Below, piece by piece: positions 1 through 8,796 of a DNA stretch of 64,000 bases. The position numbers and the translations under genes were made by a program. The DNA is from Kribbella kalugense (GTDB taxonomy: Bacteria; Actinomycetota; Actinomycetes; Propionibacteriales; Kribbellaceae). The stretch lies in NCBI RefSeq assembly GCF_004365875.1, contig NZ_SODF01000002.1, positions 1,800,971-1,864,970 of the forward strand, written 5' to 3'. The notes under the pieces were generated by a model. The model saw nothing but the letters and a program-made list of their open reading frames with translations. It searched no databases and had not been told where the DNA came from. The first letter of the stretch is position 1; each line of letters starts with the position of its first letter.

Positions 1-75
1 GTGCTGTGCGTAGCTGACCAGTTTGTCCGGATCCATGCCCTGAAAGGGCGTGCTGTAGCTCACGGCGAACTTCAT
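1..75 (-). CDS. LLM-class (F420-dependent type) oxidoreductase, N-terminus only
   Basis: The 25 visible codons begin MKFAVSYSTPFQGMDP and run off the left edge. This start matches the first beta strand and following loop of bacterial-luciferase-like TIM-barrel oxidoreductases, many of which use coenzyme F420 in actinobacteria. No catalytic region is visible, so substrate and cofactor cannot be called. The ATG lies 6 nt after a TAGGGT box, so the start is well placed for a leaderless mRNA. The gene is divergent from the GGDEF pair. Confidence 0.6.
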   Translation of the reverse strand, partial: MKFAVSYSTPFQGMDPDKLVSYAQH

Positions 76-81
76 CCCGCC

Positions 82-87
82 ACCCTA
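82..87 (-). promoter_or_regulatory. -10 box of a probable leaderless promoter
   Basis: TAGGGT reads on the minus strand 6 nt before the ATG of the luciferase-like gene, with no Shine-Dalgarno sequence between. It fits the actinobacterial TANNNT -10 pattern seen before many other genes in this window. Confidence 0.5.
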
Positions 88-263
88 GAACTCTGCCCTT
101 GGGGGCAAGGCAAAACGGAACTGGTCGTTCTCGACAGTAGTCTCGTTGTGGCACTAGGTGGTCGATGGCCGGTTCGGGTCGTGACAGGAGTGGGGGTGGG
201 TGGTCACAATGGGCGGTCCGGCCCGAAGTGCGGGTGACGGATCAGGGAAGGCCGCCGGCGGGT

Positions 264-1856
264 ATGGGTAGTGGCGAGATGGCGACGGGTGACGCGCTGA
301 CCGACCGGATCGCCGCCGCGATGACCGCCGCTCAATCGGGTGGGCATGCGAGTGCGGCGGCCGAGATCGAGGCGATCAGGGTCGAGCTCGGTGGCGTGCC
401 GAGTTACCGGTTGGCGGCCGCGGAGTACGTGCGTGGTGTCACGGCGCACCATGCCAGCGACGCCGACGAAGCCCTGCGCGCGGTCGATGCCTGTATCGAG
501 GTCGCCCGCGCGATCGACGAGCCCGGCTGGGAGGCGAACGCGCTCCCGATCCGCATCATCAACCTGGCCCGCAGCGGCCGCGGTGGCGACACGGTCAACG
601 ATCTGGTCGCGGCCGAGGCGGCGCTGAGCCGGACCAGGGATCCAGGGCTGACCGCCTGGGCACACACCGGACTCGGCTACGCGTACGACGTCCTACGGCT
701 TTTCGAACTGTGCATTCCGCATTACGAGCTCGCCTCCACGCTCCACAACGATGTGTTCGAGCTGGCCGAGTCCGAGGCGATCGACCGGCTGAACCTCGCC
801 GAGACGTACCTGCGCTGGGCGCACGAACTCGAGCGGCTCGGCGATCCTTTGTATACAAGGGAGATCGAGGAGCGCTTCGCGTCGGCGGCGTACTGGTCGC
901 GGGAGGCCGAGCGGGTGCTGGTCGACGACGAGAGCCAGGAGTTCTGGCGACTCAGCGCCCGGCTGTGGATCGCGGCCGCCGCGACCGCTGCCAATCCGGG
1001 CAAGGCGGTCGCCGATCTGACCGAGCTCAGGGACGAGATCAGCAAGCTCGGCGAGACCGAGCGGCTCGCGCTCGCGGGCGCCTACCTGGCCCGGGCCCTG
1101 CAGGCGCAGGGGAAGACCGACGAGGCCAAGGCCGCCGCGGACCGGGCCGCCGACGACCTGATCCCGTTGGCCGACCCATCGACTCACGTTCTGGTCCTGC
1201 AGACCCGTTCGGAGATCGGGGCAGCCGACGGTACGCCGGGAGCCGTTGCAGGCTTGGCGTATGCGCGTTCGGTCGCCCGCGGCTGGTGGAAGGAGCGGCA
1301 GCGCGCGCTGAACGCCGTACGGCATGCGCTTGCCGTCCACGATCTGCCGGCCAGGCACGACGCCGAATGGCATGCGGCCCGTCAGGATCCGCTGACCGGC
1401 GTCGGCAATCGCCGCGCCCTGGACGAGCGGCTGACCGCGGCCCGCGACTCGGGGCGTGCAGTCACGTTGCTCGCCATCGATGTAGACGACCTCAAGATCG
1501 TCAACGACACGTTCGGGCACGCCTGTGGGGACGAATTGCTGCAGGTTGTGGCAAATCTCCTGGTAGAACAGGCGCGAGCCACCGACGCCGTGGTTCGATC
1601 GGGTGGCGACGAGTTCTTCGTGGTCCTCGACCAGCCCGACGCCAAGGGCGGCGCCCAGCTGGCCGAGCGGATCCGGGTCGCGGTCGAGGCGATCGCAGCC
1701 ACGACGGAGAAGCCGTGGCTGCGCCGGCTCGGGCTGAGTCTCGGGTACGCCGCGACCGCCGAAGGGCTCGGGGTCGAGCAGTTGGTCGCCCAGGCGGACC
1801 GGCGTCTTTACCAGGACAAGCGCCGCAAGAAACTGATGGGCGCCACCGGAGCGTGA
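264..1856 (+). CDS. GGDEF-domain diguanylate cyclase with long helical (TPR-like) N-terminus
   Basis: A 530-residue cytoplasmic protein. About the first 370 residues are Ala/Leu/Glu-rich helices like TPR repeats and contain no membrane segment. The C-terminal GGDEF domain starts at DPLTGVGNRRALDERL and has an intact GGDEF signature at about residues 447-451. RATD five residues before it is an inhibitory I-site (RxxD). Catalysis (2 GTP to c-di-GMP) is therefore plausible and feedback-regulated. I chose ATG 264 because homology with the downstream paralog begins just after it (TDRIAAAMTAAQS); ATG 279 is also possible and an in-frame start at 165 looks too early. The gene is followed 16 nt later by its paralog, so both are probably co-transcribed. 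Confidence 0.85.
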   Translation: MGSGEMATGDALTDRIAAAMTAAQSGGHASAAAEIEAIRVELGGVPSYRLAAAEYVRGVTAHHASDADEALRAVDACIEVARAIDEPGWEANALPIRIINLARSGRGGDTVNDLVAAEAALSRTRDPGLTAWAHTGLGYAYDVLRLFELCIPHYELASTLHNDVFELAESEAIDRLNLAETYLRWAHELERLGDPLYTREIEERFASAAYWSREAERVLVDDESQEFWRLSARLWIAAAATAANPGKAVADLTELRDEISKLGETERLALAGAYLARALQAQGKTDEAKAAADRAADDLIPLADPSTHVLVLQTRSEIGAADGTPGAVAGLAYARSVARGWWKERQRALNAVRHALAVHDLPARHDAEWHAARQDPLTGVGNRRALDERLTAARDSGRAVTLLAIDVDDLKIVNDTFGHACGDELLQVVANLLVEQARATDAVVRSGGDEFFVVLDQPDAKGGAQLAERIRVAVEAIAATTEKPWLRRLGLSLGYAATAEGLGVEQLVAQADRRLYQDKRRKKLMGATGA

Positions 1857-1872
1857 GGCAGGTAGGGGAGAA

Positions 1873-3438
1873 GTGGTGCGCGAGACGGCGGGGGTGACGG
1901 CGCGGATCGCGGCGGCGATGACACGAGCGCAGTCGGGCAGTCCGGCCGAGGCTGCGCTCGAGATCAACGCGCTGCTGGTCGAGCTGGGTCCGGAGCCGAG
2001 CCCTGAGCGTGCCGCGGCCGAGTTTGTGCGGGCCGTCGCGGCGCATCACGGCGCCGACTCGATCGAGGCGCTGGACGCCGTCGACGGCTGTATCCGGGTC
2101 GCCCGCGCGATCGACGAGCCGGGCTGGGAAGCCAACGCGATCGCGATCCGGATCGTTACGCTGATCCGCACCGGCGAGGGCGGTGACTCGGTCGCCGACC
2201 TGGTCGCCGCGGAGAACGCGCTGTCCCGGACTCGCGATCTCGGGCTGGCCGGCTGGGCGCACACCGGACTGGGGTACGCATACGACCTGCTCCGGCTGTA
2301 CGAGCTGTGCATCCCGCACTTCGAGCTGGCCGCCGAAGGCGATCACGATCCGCTCGGCCTGCTCGAGGCGCCGGCGATCAACCGGCTGAACCTGGCCGAG
2401 TCGAATCTGCGGTGGGCGCACGAGCTCGAGCGTCTCGGCGACACGACGTACGACGCAGAGATCCAGGAGCGCCGGCGGTCCGCGCATCGGTGGGCAGGTG
2501 AGGCGGTCGAGGTGATTCTTGCGGCCGATCTGCTCGGGTACTGGCCGATGGCCGGGCGGATGTGGCTGGCGGCGAGCAACGACGACGGGGACGCAGCCGA
2601 GGCGGCGGTGATCCTGAAGGACTGCCGGGACCAGCTCGCGAAGCTGGGTGATCTCGAGCTGGCGGCGATCGCTGGCGCGTACCTGGCAAAGGCGTACCTC
2701 TCGCTCGGGCGGATCGCCGACGCGATGGAGGCCGCGGACCGGTCGGCGAGTGACCTGCCGCCGACGTCGGATCCGCCGGTGGAGGCGCTGATCCGGCACA
2801 CCGCCGTACAGATCGTGGCTGAGTCCGGGGACGCCGGTGCGGCGACCGGGCTGCAGTATGCGCGGGCGATCAGCAGAGGCTGGTGGGCGGAGCGGTTGCG
2901 CGGGCTGTACGCCGTACGGAGCGCGCTGGCCAACCATGAGCTCTCGATCCGGCACGATGCCGAGTGGCGGGCGGCTCGGGAGGATCCGCTGACCGGTGTG
3001 GGTAATCGGCGTGCTCTGGACGAGCGCATGTCGGTGGCGCACGCGTCTGGTCGATCGGTTGCGGTGATCGCGCTCGACGTGGACAACCTGAAGGTGGTCA
3101 ACGACAGCTACGGGCATGCGCGCGGGGATGAGGTACTGCGACGTGTCGGGCAGCTGCTGACCGAGCAGTGTCGCGCGGAGGACGTGGTGGCACGGGCGGG
3201 CGGTGACGAATTCGTCGTCGTACTGGACAACCCGGACGAGCGGGGTGCGCCGGAGCTGGTCGAGCGGATCAGAGCTGCCGCGGATCGAGAGGCTGCGCGG
3301 GCGGAGGCGCCTTGGTTCGCGATGCTGCGGCTGAGTGTTGGGCAGGCGAGTAGTACTGACGGTACGGCGGTCAGCGACCTGCTGACCGAGGCGGACCGGC
3401 AGATGTACGCCGAGAAGCGCCGACGCCGGGCTCAGTAG
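1873..3438 (+). CDS. GGDEF-domain diguanylate cyclase, tandem paralog
   Basis: A 521-residue protein with the same architecture as its upstream neighbour: about 380 residues of helical repeats, then a GGDEF domain with GGDEF at about residues 443-447 and the I-site RAED five residues earlier. Long identical blocks (ARAIDEPGWEANA, WAHTGLGYAYD, NRLNLAE, RWAHELERLGD) show a tandem duplication. A GGGGAG Shine-Dalgarno sequence fits GTG 1873 or the next GTG at 1876. The two helical domains differ more than the catalytic cores, so the copies may sense different partners. The 3' end overlaps the convergent methyltransferase by 7 nt. Confidence 0.85.
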   Translation: MVRETAGVTARIAAAMTRAQSGSPAEAALEINALLVELGPEPSPERAAAEFVRAVAAHHGADSIEALDAVDGCIRVARAIDEPGWEANAIAIRIVTLIRTGEGGDSVADLVAAENALSRTRDLGLAGWAHTGLGYAYDLLRLYELCIPHFELAAEGDHDPLGLLEAPAINRLNLAESNLRWAHELERLGDTTYDAEIQERRRSAHRWAGEAVEVILAADLLGYWPMAGRMWLAASNDDGDAAEAAVILKDCRDQLAKLGDLELAAIAGAYLAKAYLSLGRIADAMEAADRSASDLPPTSDPPVEALIRHTAVQIVAESGDAGAATGLQYARAISRGWWAERLRGLYAVRSALANHELSIRHDAEWRAAREDPLTGVGNRRALDERMSVAHASGRSVAVIALDVDNLKVVNDSYGHARGDEVLRRVGQLLTEQCRAEDVVARAGGDEFVVVLDNPDERGAPELVERIRAAADREAARAEAPWFAMLRLSVGQASSTDGTAVSDLLTEADRQMYAEKRRRRAQ

Positions 3439-4874
3439 TCGAGAAAGCCTTCTATGACAAGGCGTCTGACCTGCGGCAGGTATTCGGTGAGTACGTCGAC
3501 CAGCGGGCGGTCCATCAGGTCGGCGAGGGCCGCGAGGATCTGGCCGGTGCTCAGCTCGCCGTCGCAGGCGCCGACGAAGCCGGCGAGCACAGTGTCGACC
3601 TGCTCGGCCCGGCGCATCCCGCGTTGCCTTCGCAGGACGATGGTGGCCGGGTCCTCGGCGCCTGGCTGACCTGTGGTCTCTTGGATGACGTCGTCGGCGA
3701 CCTGCAGGTGCATGGCGGTCAGGTCGGCCGGTAGGCCTTCCAGGCGTTCGAACCGGTGCAGGACGTGCGGACCGATCGGACGCTCGATCTCGTACGGCCA
3801 GGACTCGGCGTCGAGGGTGCCTGCGACGTTGTGGAGGGTGATCCAGCCCATGCCGATCGCCTCGACATCCTGATCGTCGAGGTAGCGCATCCACTCGTCG
3901 TACCGGATTGTGTACTGCGGTGTGCCGTGGAGGCCGGCGTCGCGTAGCCAGAGTTCGACGTACTCAGAGGGGTCGAGCTGCTCACGCTGGACTGCCCAGG
4001 CGGACCGATCGCCTGTCCAGGTGGCGATGCGGTCCTGCCAGTCCTGGCCGCGGACGCAGGTCCAGTTGGCGAGTAGTTGGCACCAGCCGCCGTCGGTCAG
4101 GTGGGTCGGCGCTTGTTTTACGAGCTGCTCGACTACGGCGTCGCCGGTGAAGTGGGTCTCGCGGTAGGTCAGGTCGCCGTCTGGTGGGGAGATGACGTAC
4201 GGCGGGTTGCTGACGATCAGGTCGAAGCGCTCGCCGCTGACCGGCTCGTAGAGGCTGCCATCGCGGATGTCTAGGTCGATGCGGTTGAGGGCGGCCGTCG
4301 CTTTTGCGAGTTGGAGGGCACGCGGGTTGACGTCGGTGGCGACGAGTTGGTTGACGCGGTCGGCGAGGTGCAGCGACTGGATGCCGCATCCGGTCCCGAT
4401 GTCGAGCGCACGCTCGGCCTTGATCGGGACAGTGAGGTGAATCAGGCTGAGACTGGCCGGCGCGATACCGAGCACGTAGTCCGCCCGCATCGGCTCCCGC
4501 CGCCCGTCGAGCCCCGGGGTGAGGTCGGCAACCACCCACCACTCCTGCCCATCCTCCGCAAACGGCCGCAGGTCGAGGATCGCCCTCGCTTGGCCTCCTG
4601 AGGTCGCGATGATGCCCAGAGCAACCAGATCAACCCCCGGAAACGCCTTGCTAACAAGCTCTTCCGGGACGGTCCGCTGCAGCAGGAACAGCCGGATCAT
4701 GGTGTCGAGCGCGTCCCCGGATCCGGTCCGCCGTACCGCCGGAGCGGTCTCATTCCGAGCCAGCGCCCCGTTCGCCTGCGAGCCGAGCCGCTCCGCCACC
4801 CCATCCACGGTGTACCCCGCGGCCGCGAACGCCTCCCGCAACCGATCCACGTCGTACCCTGTCAACTGCGTCAC
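3432..4874 (-). CDS. N6-type class I SAM-dependent methyltransferase (HemK/PrmC-like fold)
   Basis: About 480 residues. An N-terminal helical region (about 1-130) precedes a Rossmann methyltransferase core with the SAM motif ALDIGTGCGIQSLHLA, an acidic ATDVNPRAL strand, and the NPPY motif (FDLIVSNPPYVISPP), which in this superfamily positions an amide or amino nitrogen of protein, DNA or RNA. The C-terminus (about 380-480) looks like a winged helix. The target is not evident. GTG 4874 was chosen because GAGGA lies 7 nt before it; GTG 4880 is the alternative. A longer frame reading back to 4940 runs through an intergenic palindromic repeat and was not used. Confidence 0.8.
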   Translation of the reverse strand: MTQLTGYDVDRLREAFAAAGYTVDGVAERLGSQANGALARNETAPAVRRTGSGDALDTMIRLFLLQRTVPEELVSKAFPGVDLVALGIIATSGGQARAILDLRPFAEDGQEWWVVADLTPGLDGRREPMRADYVLGIAPASLSLIHLTVPIKAERALDIGTGCGIQSLHLADRVNQLVATDVNPRALQLAKATAALNRIDLDIRDGSLYEPVSGERFDLIVSNPPYVISPPDGDLTYRETHFTGDAVVEQLVKQAPTHLTDGGWCQLLANWTCVRGQDWQDRIATWTGDRSAWAVQREQLDPSEYVELWLRDAGLHGTPQYTIRYDEWMRYLDDQDVEAIGMGWITLHNVAGTLDAESWPYEIERPIGPHVLHRFERLEGLPADLTAMHLQVADDVIQETTGQPGAEDPATIVLRRQRGMRRAEQVDTVLAGFVGACDGELSTGQILAALADLMDRPLVDVLTEYLPQVRRLVIEGFLDY

Positions 4875-4905
4875 GCGCACATCCTCGCATCCCTTGCCCA
4901 CTGAG

Positions 4906-4985
4906 CTGGAGGGTTGCCCCCTCAGATTCTCAGGGGGCAACCCTCCAGTTGCGGGGTTAACCCCCGAGTTGGAGGGTTGTCCCGT
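4906..4985. repeat. Intergenic palindromic repeat, copy A
   Basis: CTGGAGGGTTGCCCCCT (4906-4922) and its exact complement (4932-4948) form a 17-bp stem with a 9-nt loop. A palindrome GGGGTTAACCCC (4953-4964) and a further TGGAGGGTTG copy (4970-4979) follow. Related blocks occur in inverted orientation at 13677-13765. It sits between the starts of a methyltransferase and the end of the GH31 gene, and could also act as a GH31 terminator. Confidence 0.75.
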
Positions 4986-5003
4986 TTGAGGCGGCCGGGG
5001 TGG

Positions 5004-8000
5004 TTAGGGGTTGCAGGTTAGTTTGGGGTTGGCCCAGTCGGCGTGGTCGCTGGTGTTGCCGTCGCCTCCGTCGGTTACCTGGAGGGTCAGGGTTTGGGCG
5101 CCGGTTACGTCGACTGTGGTGGTGGCGGTGGGGCTGGTGCCGGTTAGTTGGTCGGATGTGTATTTGGCGGTGCCGTCGGTGAGGACCTTGAAGGTGACCT
5201 TGCCTCGGTCGTCGACCTCGTCGTCGACGCCTAGTTGGCTGGTGAAGCTGGTGCAGTTGCCGCCGAGGCGGACACTCACCGACGACGGGGCGTGTGCTCC
5301 GAGGCCTTTGGCATAAACGACGCCGTCCAGTGTGATCGGGGCGCCGTCGCCGGCGGCGTCCTCGCCGTTGCTGTGGTCGCGTTCGACCGGACCCCAGCCG
5401 TTCGTCGAGTCGAGGAACTCCAGGTCGCTGACCCAATTCTCCCCGGTGGGTGCCGGTGGCAACGGTTTGTCGGCAATGGTTGCCGCGAAGAACCCGAGCC
5501 CACCGCCGGGCAGCTTGATCGCCTTCACCGTCTTCCCAGGATCGAGCGGTACGGCGGTGTAGAAGACGCGATAGTCCGTCGTCGTATTGCCCAGACCCGC
5601 TGGTGTGTAACGGCCCTTGACCGAGACAGCGAGTGAGGCTCCACCCGTTGTCGGATCCTGACAGCACCAGTTGGGTAGCTGGAAGGTGCCCTCGGACGTC
5701 GAGCCGTCGGTGTAGATGATCGTCACCGTCCCGCGAGCGTTCAGACTGGCGCCCGCACCCAGTAGCGCGAGATGCGAGCCGGTGCCCGAGACAAGGATCG
5801 GAGCCGATTGGTTCTTCACCAGGTTCGGCGTACCGGGTGCTCCGGTCGGCCAGGTGAAGTCGGCGCCCTGGACGGTGACCGTCGCCCCGGGCTTGTATCC
5901 GGCCGCGGCGAGGGCCTCGCCGTTGTAGCTGTCGCCAGATCCGTCGAAGTTGCCCTGGGCATAGGTCGCGGCATCGGTGACACCAACGACATTCGATGCT
6001 TGTGACAACGATGCGTACGGCAACTCCGCCGTCGCCGAGGCCGTGTTCGAGTAACTCTTGCCTTGAGCAACGTACGACGCCTTCAAGGTCAGCGTGAAGC
6101 TCGCCGGTTTCACATCAGCGCCGGGCGTGACCTGGAGCTTGGTGGTGACCGTCTTCCCAGGAGCGACGCTGGCAAAGGTGTTCTGACCGGAAACGTTCCA
6201 GCCGGTGGGCACGGCGACATCCAGACTGACGTTGCGCACGGTGGTACGGGTGTCGTTGCGGAAGGAAGCAGTCACCTCGGTGGCCTGACCCGGAGCGTTC
6301 CACAGGGATGGCGTGGTCAGCTCAGGGGTGCCGAAGGTGTTGGCGACATCAGGTCCACCGACGGAGGACGTGCCGAGCAGGCGGACGACAGCGTTCCGCG
6401 AGGTCGGGATCGAGGCGGTTTGAACCTGGACGACCCCGTTCGAGTAGGTCCACTTGGCCGGTCGTCCGTCGATGGTCACGTTGTGCGGCGCGGTGCCGGT
6501 GTGGACAGTCAGCTCGTACGGACGTGCGGCCGGCTTCCCGGCGTACGAACCGACGCTGGCGCCGATGTTCACCGTCACATCACCACGGCCCTGCGTCGGT
6601 GCGTTGACCGTGAACGTCTGCGTCGCCGACTTGGTCGACCTGGTCACCCGGTCGTCCTCGTACATGCTGAACGACGACTTGCCCGACGGGTAGATGTCGA
6701 CCGTGACGCGGTCGCCAAACCCTTGCTCGGCGGCGTTGTTGATGCCGGACTTCCACATCGGCACCACCGCGCCCGCCTTGACGAACAACGGCAGCGTGTC
6801 GAGCGCCGCGTGGTACCCGTTCACCGTGGTCGGTCCCTGGTAGACGCGCCCGGTCCAGTAGTCGACCCACTTGCCGGCGGGCAGGTAGATCCCGTTCTTC
6901 ACCTCGTCCGCGCCGTACATCGGCGCGACCAGGAACTCCTTGCCGGCCAGGAATTCGTACTTCGTCGTGTCGTCCCACGTCTTCGGGTCGTTCGGGTACT
7001 CCAGCACCAGCGACCGGTTCAGCGGAGCTCCGGTCCGGTGCGCCTCGGCGGCGTACGTGTAGAAGTACGGCAGCAACCGCTCCCGCAGCTTCAGGTACTT
7101 GCGGTTGATCGAGGTGTACGGGTCGCCGTACGCCCATGGCTGCTTGTACGCCGGAGTCGACCAGCCGGACATGCTCATGAAGGCCGGGTTGAACACCTTC
7201 CACTGCAGATCACGCACGTACGACGTGGCCGATCCACCGAAGATCCCGTCCACATCGCCGGCGCTGTAAGCGATCCCGGAGTTGCCGGAGCCGGTGATCG
7301 CCGGGATCTGCCACTTGATCGCGTCCAGCGAACCGCTGTGGTCACCGGTCCACTGCACCGCGCACCGCTGCGCGCCGGCCCAGCCCTCGACCATCCAGGC
7401 GAACCCACGAGCGTTGCTGTACTGCTCGATCCCGTCATGCGCCGTGTCACAAGCACTCAACGCGTATCGGTACCCCGGACCGACCCATGCGACATCCAGC
7501 TTCCGGACCCGTACGCCGGCGTCGATCTCGGCCGGCTGCCGGTCCAGCGAGGACTGCGTCCACAGACCCATCTGGATGTTGCGCGCGTTCAACTCGTCAC
7601 CGGTCTGCTTGAGAGCAGGAATGTCCCGCTTGCCCCACCAGGTGCCGTCGACCTGCTCGGAGTCGGTGTTGGCGGAGTACCCGCAGCCGTAGTCGTCGTT
7701 GACCAGCATCCAGCCGCCGGGCATGTCCTCGTCCTTGAAGCGCTGCGCGACCTTCACCGCGTCCAGCGTGGTCACCTTGTCCGGGTTGACCTTCCAGTCG
7801 TTGCTGGGGTCCGGGTCCGTCCCGTAGTGACCGCGGTTGTAGCAGTCCGAGTCGCCGTACTCGAGGCCGTAGATCGGCGGCATGAACGGGCGGCCGGTGA
7901 GCTCGGTGTAGCGGTCGAGCGAGGTCTTCAGGTCGCCGACGAAGTAGTACGCGTCGAACCGCTTCTCGTCGTGCGTAGTCACAACCGGACTAGTGAAGCT

Positions 8001-8672
8001 GTAACTACCCGGGCTGAACGTGTTGCGAAGTACGCCGTACCCCGCGGTGCTCATGTAGTACGGCGATGCGTTCGGGTTGCCGCCGTCCTCCCAGTTGAAG
8101 TCCTTGGAGATCTTGATCGTCTCGTCGCGATGCGAGAAGCGGCCGTTCTGCATGCCGCCACCGAAGAACTGCTCGTTCGCACCACGGCCGAGGGTCTGCG
8201 TCGCGGAGCTGTCGGTCCACGACAGCGGCGCGGTCTCGGACCAGACCAGCTGACCGTTCGACCGGTACAGCGAGAACTTCAGCGGGCTCTTCTGCGCCCG
8301 GACCTCGATCTTGCCGGTCGTGAGCGAGTAGTAGCTGCCGCGATCCCGCCACGCCGTCCGCGGCGTTCCGTAGTCGGTCTTGGCGACGATGTTCGATGCG
8401 GGGGCGGTCGGGTCGGTGGGCGGTGTGTTGGCCGGGTCGGTGAAGTTCCCGTCCGGCGCAAGCCAGAGGCGGAACACGTCGTCCATCAGGAAGACGACCC
8501 GAACCTTCGCGGCGCCCGCACTGATGGTGTACGTCGCTTTGTCGGCCGAGAAGGCCGTGATGTCACCGAGCGTGGTGCCGGCGGCCCGGGCCGGACCCGC
8601 GGTGAGCACGAGTGCACCGGCGAGGAGGGCCAAGGCGACTACTGAACGTTTCATGCGGACAAAGATGCTCAC
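5004..8672 (-). CDS. Secreted multidomain GH31 family alpha-glycosidase
   Basis: A 1222-residue exported protein with a Sec signal (KRSVVALALLAGALVLTAGPARA). Residues about 35-770 form a GH31 N-domain, barrel and beta-sandwich. In KLDVAWVGPGY, Asp393 is the likely nucleophile, and Asp444 in WTGDHSG the likely acid/base. An NPCBM-associated (NEW3-like) domain spans about 775-870, a jelly-roll-like region about 890-1070, and a C-terminal NPCBM carbohydrate-binding domain about 1079-1222. The family hydrolyses terminal alpha-linked sugars; KLDVAW differs from the common WxDMNE nucleophile motif, so alpha-galactosidase- or xylosidase-like activity is as likely as glucosidase. GTG 8672 has GAGG 5 nt upstream; ATG 8654 gives a cleaner signal peptide. 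Confidence 0.85.
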   Translation of the reverse strand: MSIFVRMKRSVVALALLAGALVLTAGPARAAGTTLGDITAFSADKATYTISAGAAKVRVVFLMDDVFRLWLAPDGNFTDPANTPPTDPTAPASNIVAKTDYGTPRTAWRDRGSYYSLTTGKIEVRAQKSPLKFSLYRSNGQLVWSETAPLSWTDSSATQTLGRGANEQFFGGGMQNGRFSHRDETIKISKDFNWEDGGNPNASPYYMSTAGYGVLRNTFSPGSYSFTSPVVTTHDEKRFDAYYFVGDLKTSLDRYTELTGRPFMPPIYGLEYGDSDCYNRGHYGTDPDPSNDWKVNPDKVTTLDAVKVAQRFKDEDMPGGWMLVNDDYGCGYSANTDSEQVDGTWWGKRDIPALKQTGDELNARNIQMGLWTQSSLDRQPAEIDAGVRVRKLDVAWVGPGYRYALSACDTAHDGIEQYSNARGFAWMVEGWAGAQRCAVQWTGDHSGSLDAIKWQIPAITGSGNSGIAYSAGDVDGIFGGSATSYVRDLQWKVFNPAFMSMSGWSTPAYKQPWAYGDPYTSINRKYLKLRERLLPYFYTYAAEAHRTGAPLNRSLVLEYPNDPKTWDDTTKYEFLAGKEFLVAPMYGADEVKNGIYLPAGKWVDYWTGRVYQGPTTVNGYHAALDTLPLFVKAGAVVPMWKSGINNAAEQGFGDRVTVDIYPSGKSSFSMYEDDRVTRSTKSATQTFTVNAPTQGRGDVTVNIGASVGSYAGKPAARPYELTVHTGTAPHNVTIDGRPAKWTYSNGVVQVQTASIPTSRNAVVRLLGTSSVGGPDVANTFGTPELTTPSLWNAPGQATEVTASFRNDTRTTVRNVSLDVAVPTGWNVSGQNTFASVAPGKTVTTKLQVTPGADVKPASFTLTLKASYVAQGKSYSNTASATAELPYASLSQASNVVGVTDAATYAQGNFDGSGDSYNGEALAAAGYKPGATVTVQGADFTWPTGAPGTPNLVKNQSAPILVSGTGSHLALLGAGASLNARGTVTIIYTDGSTSEGTFQLPNWCCQDPTTGGASLAVSVKGRYTPAGLGNTTTDYRVFYTAVPLDPGKTVKAIKLPGGGLGFFAATIADKPLPPAPTGENWVSDLEFLDSTNGWGPVERDHSNGEDAAGDGAPITLDGVVYAKGLGAHAPSSVSVRLGGNCTSFTSQLGVDDEVDDRGKVTFKVLTDGTAKYTSDQLTGTSPTATTTVDVTGAQTLTLQVTDGGDGNTSDHADWANPKLTCNP

Positions 8673-8796
8673 GAGTGCCTCATTTCACGCATCTATGAAC
8701 AAGATGGCGACATTGAAGCTCACCGGAGACCAGTTGTCACGAGGTCGGCCGTGACGAAGTTGAGACGGTGTCGCCATCACGGGGTGAAACAGGGCG

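Noticed and set aside
1501..3894. 797-codon minus-strand open frame
   Set aside because: Runs opposite both GGDEF genes and part of the methyltransferase; Arg-rich shadow.
4906..4985. CRISPR-like repeats
   Set aside because: Repeats are palindromic, only two sites exist far apart, and there are no regular spacers or cas genes.
6063..8645. 860-codon plus-strand open frame
   Set aside because: Shadow of the GH31 gene; no recognisable domain and typical antisense composition.
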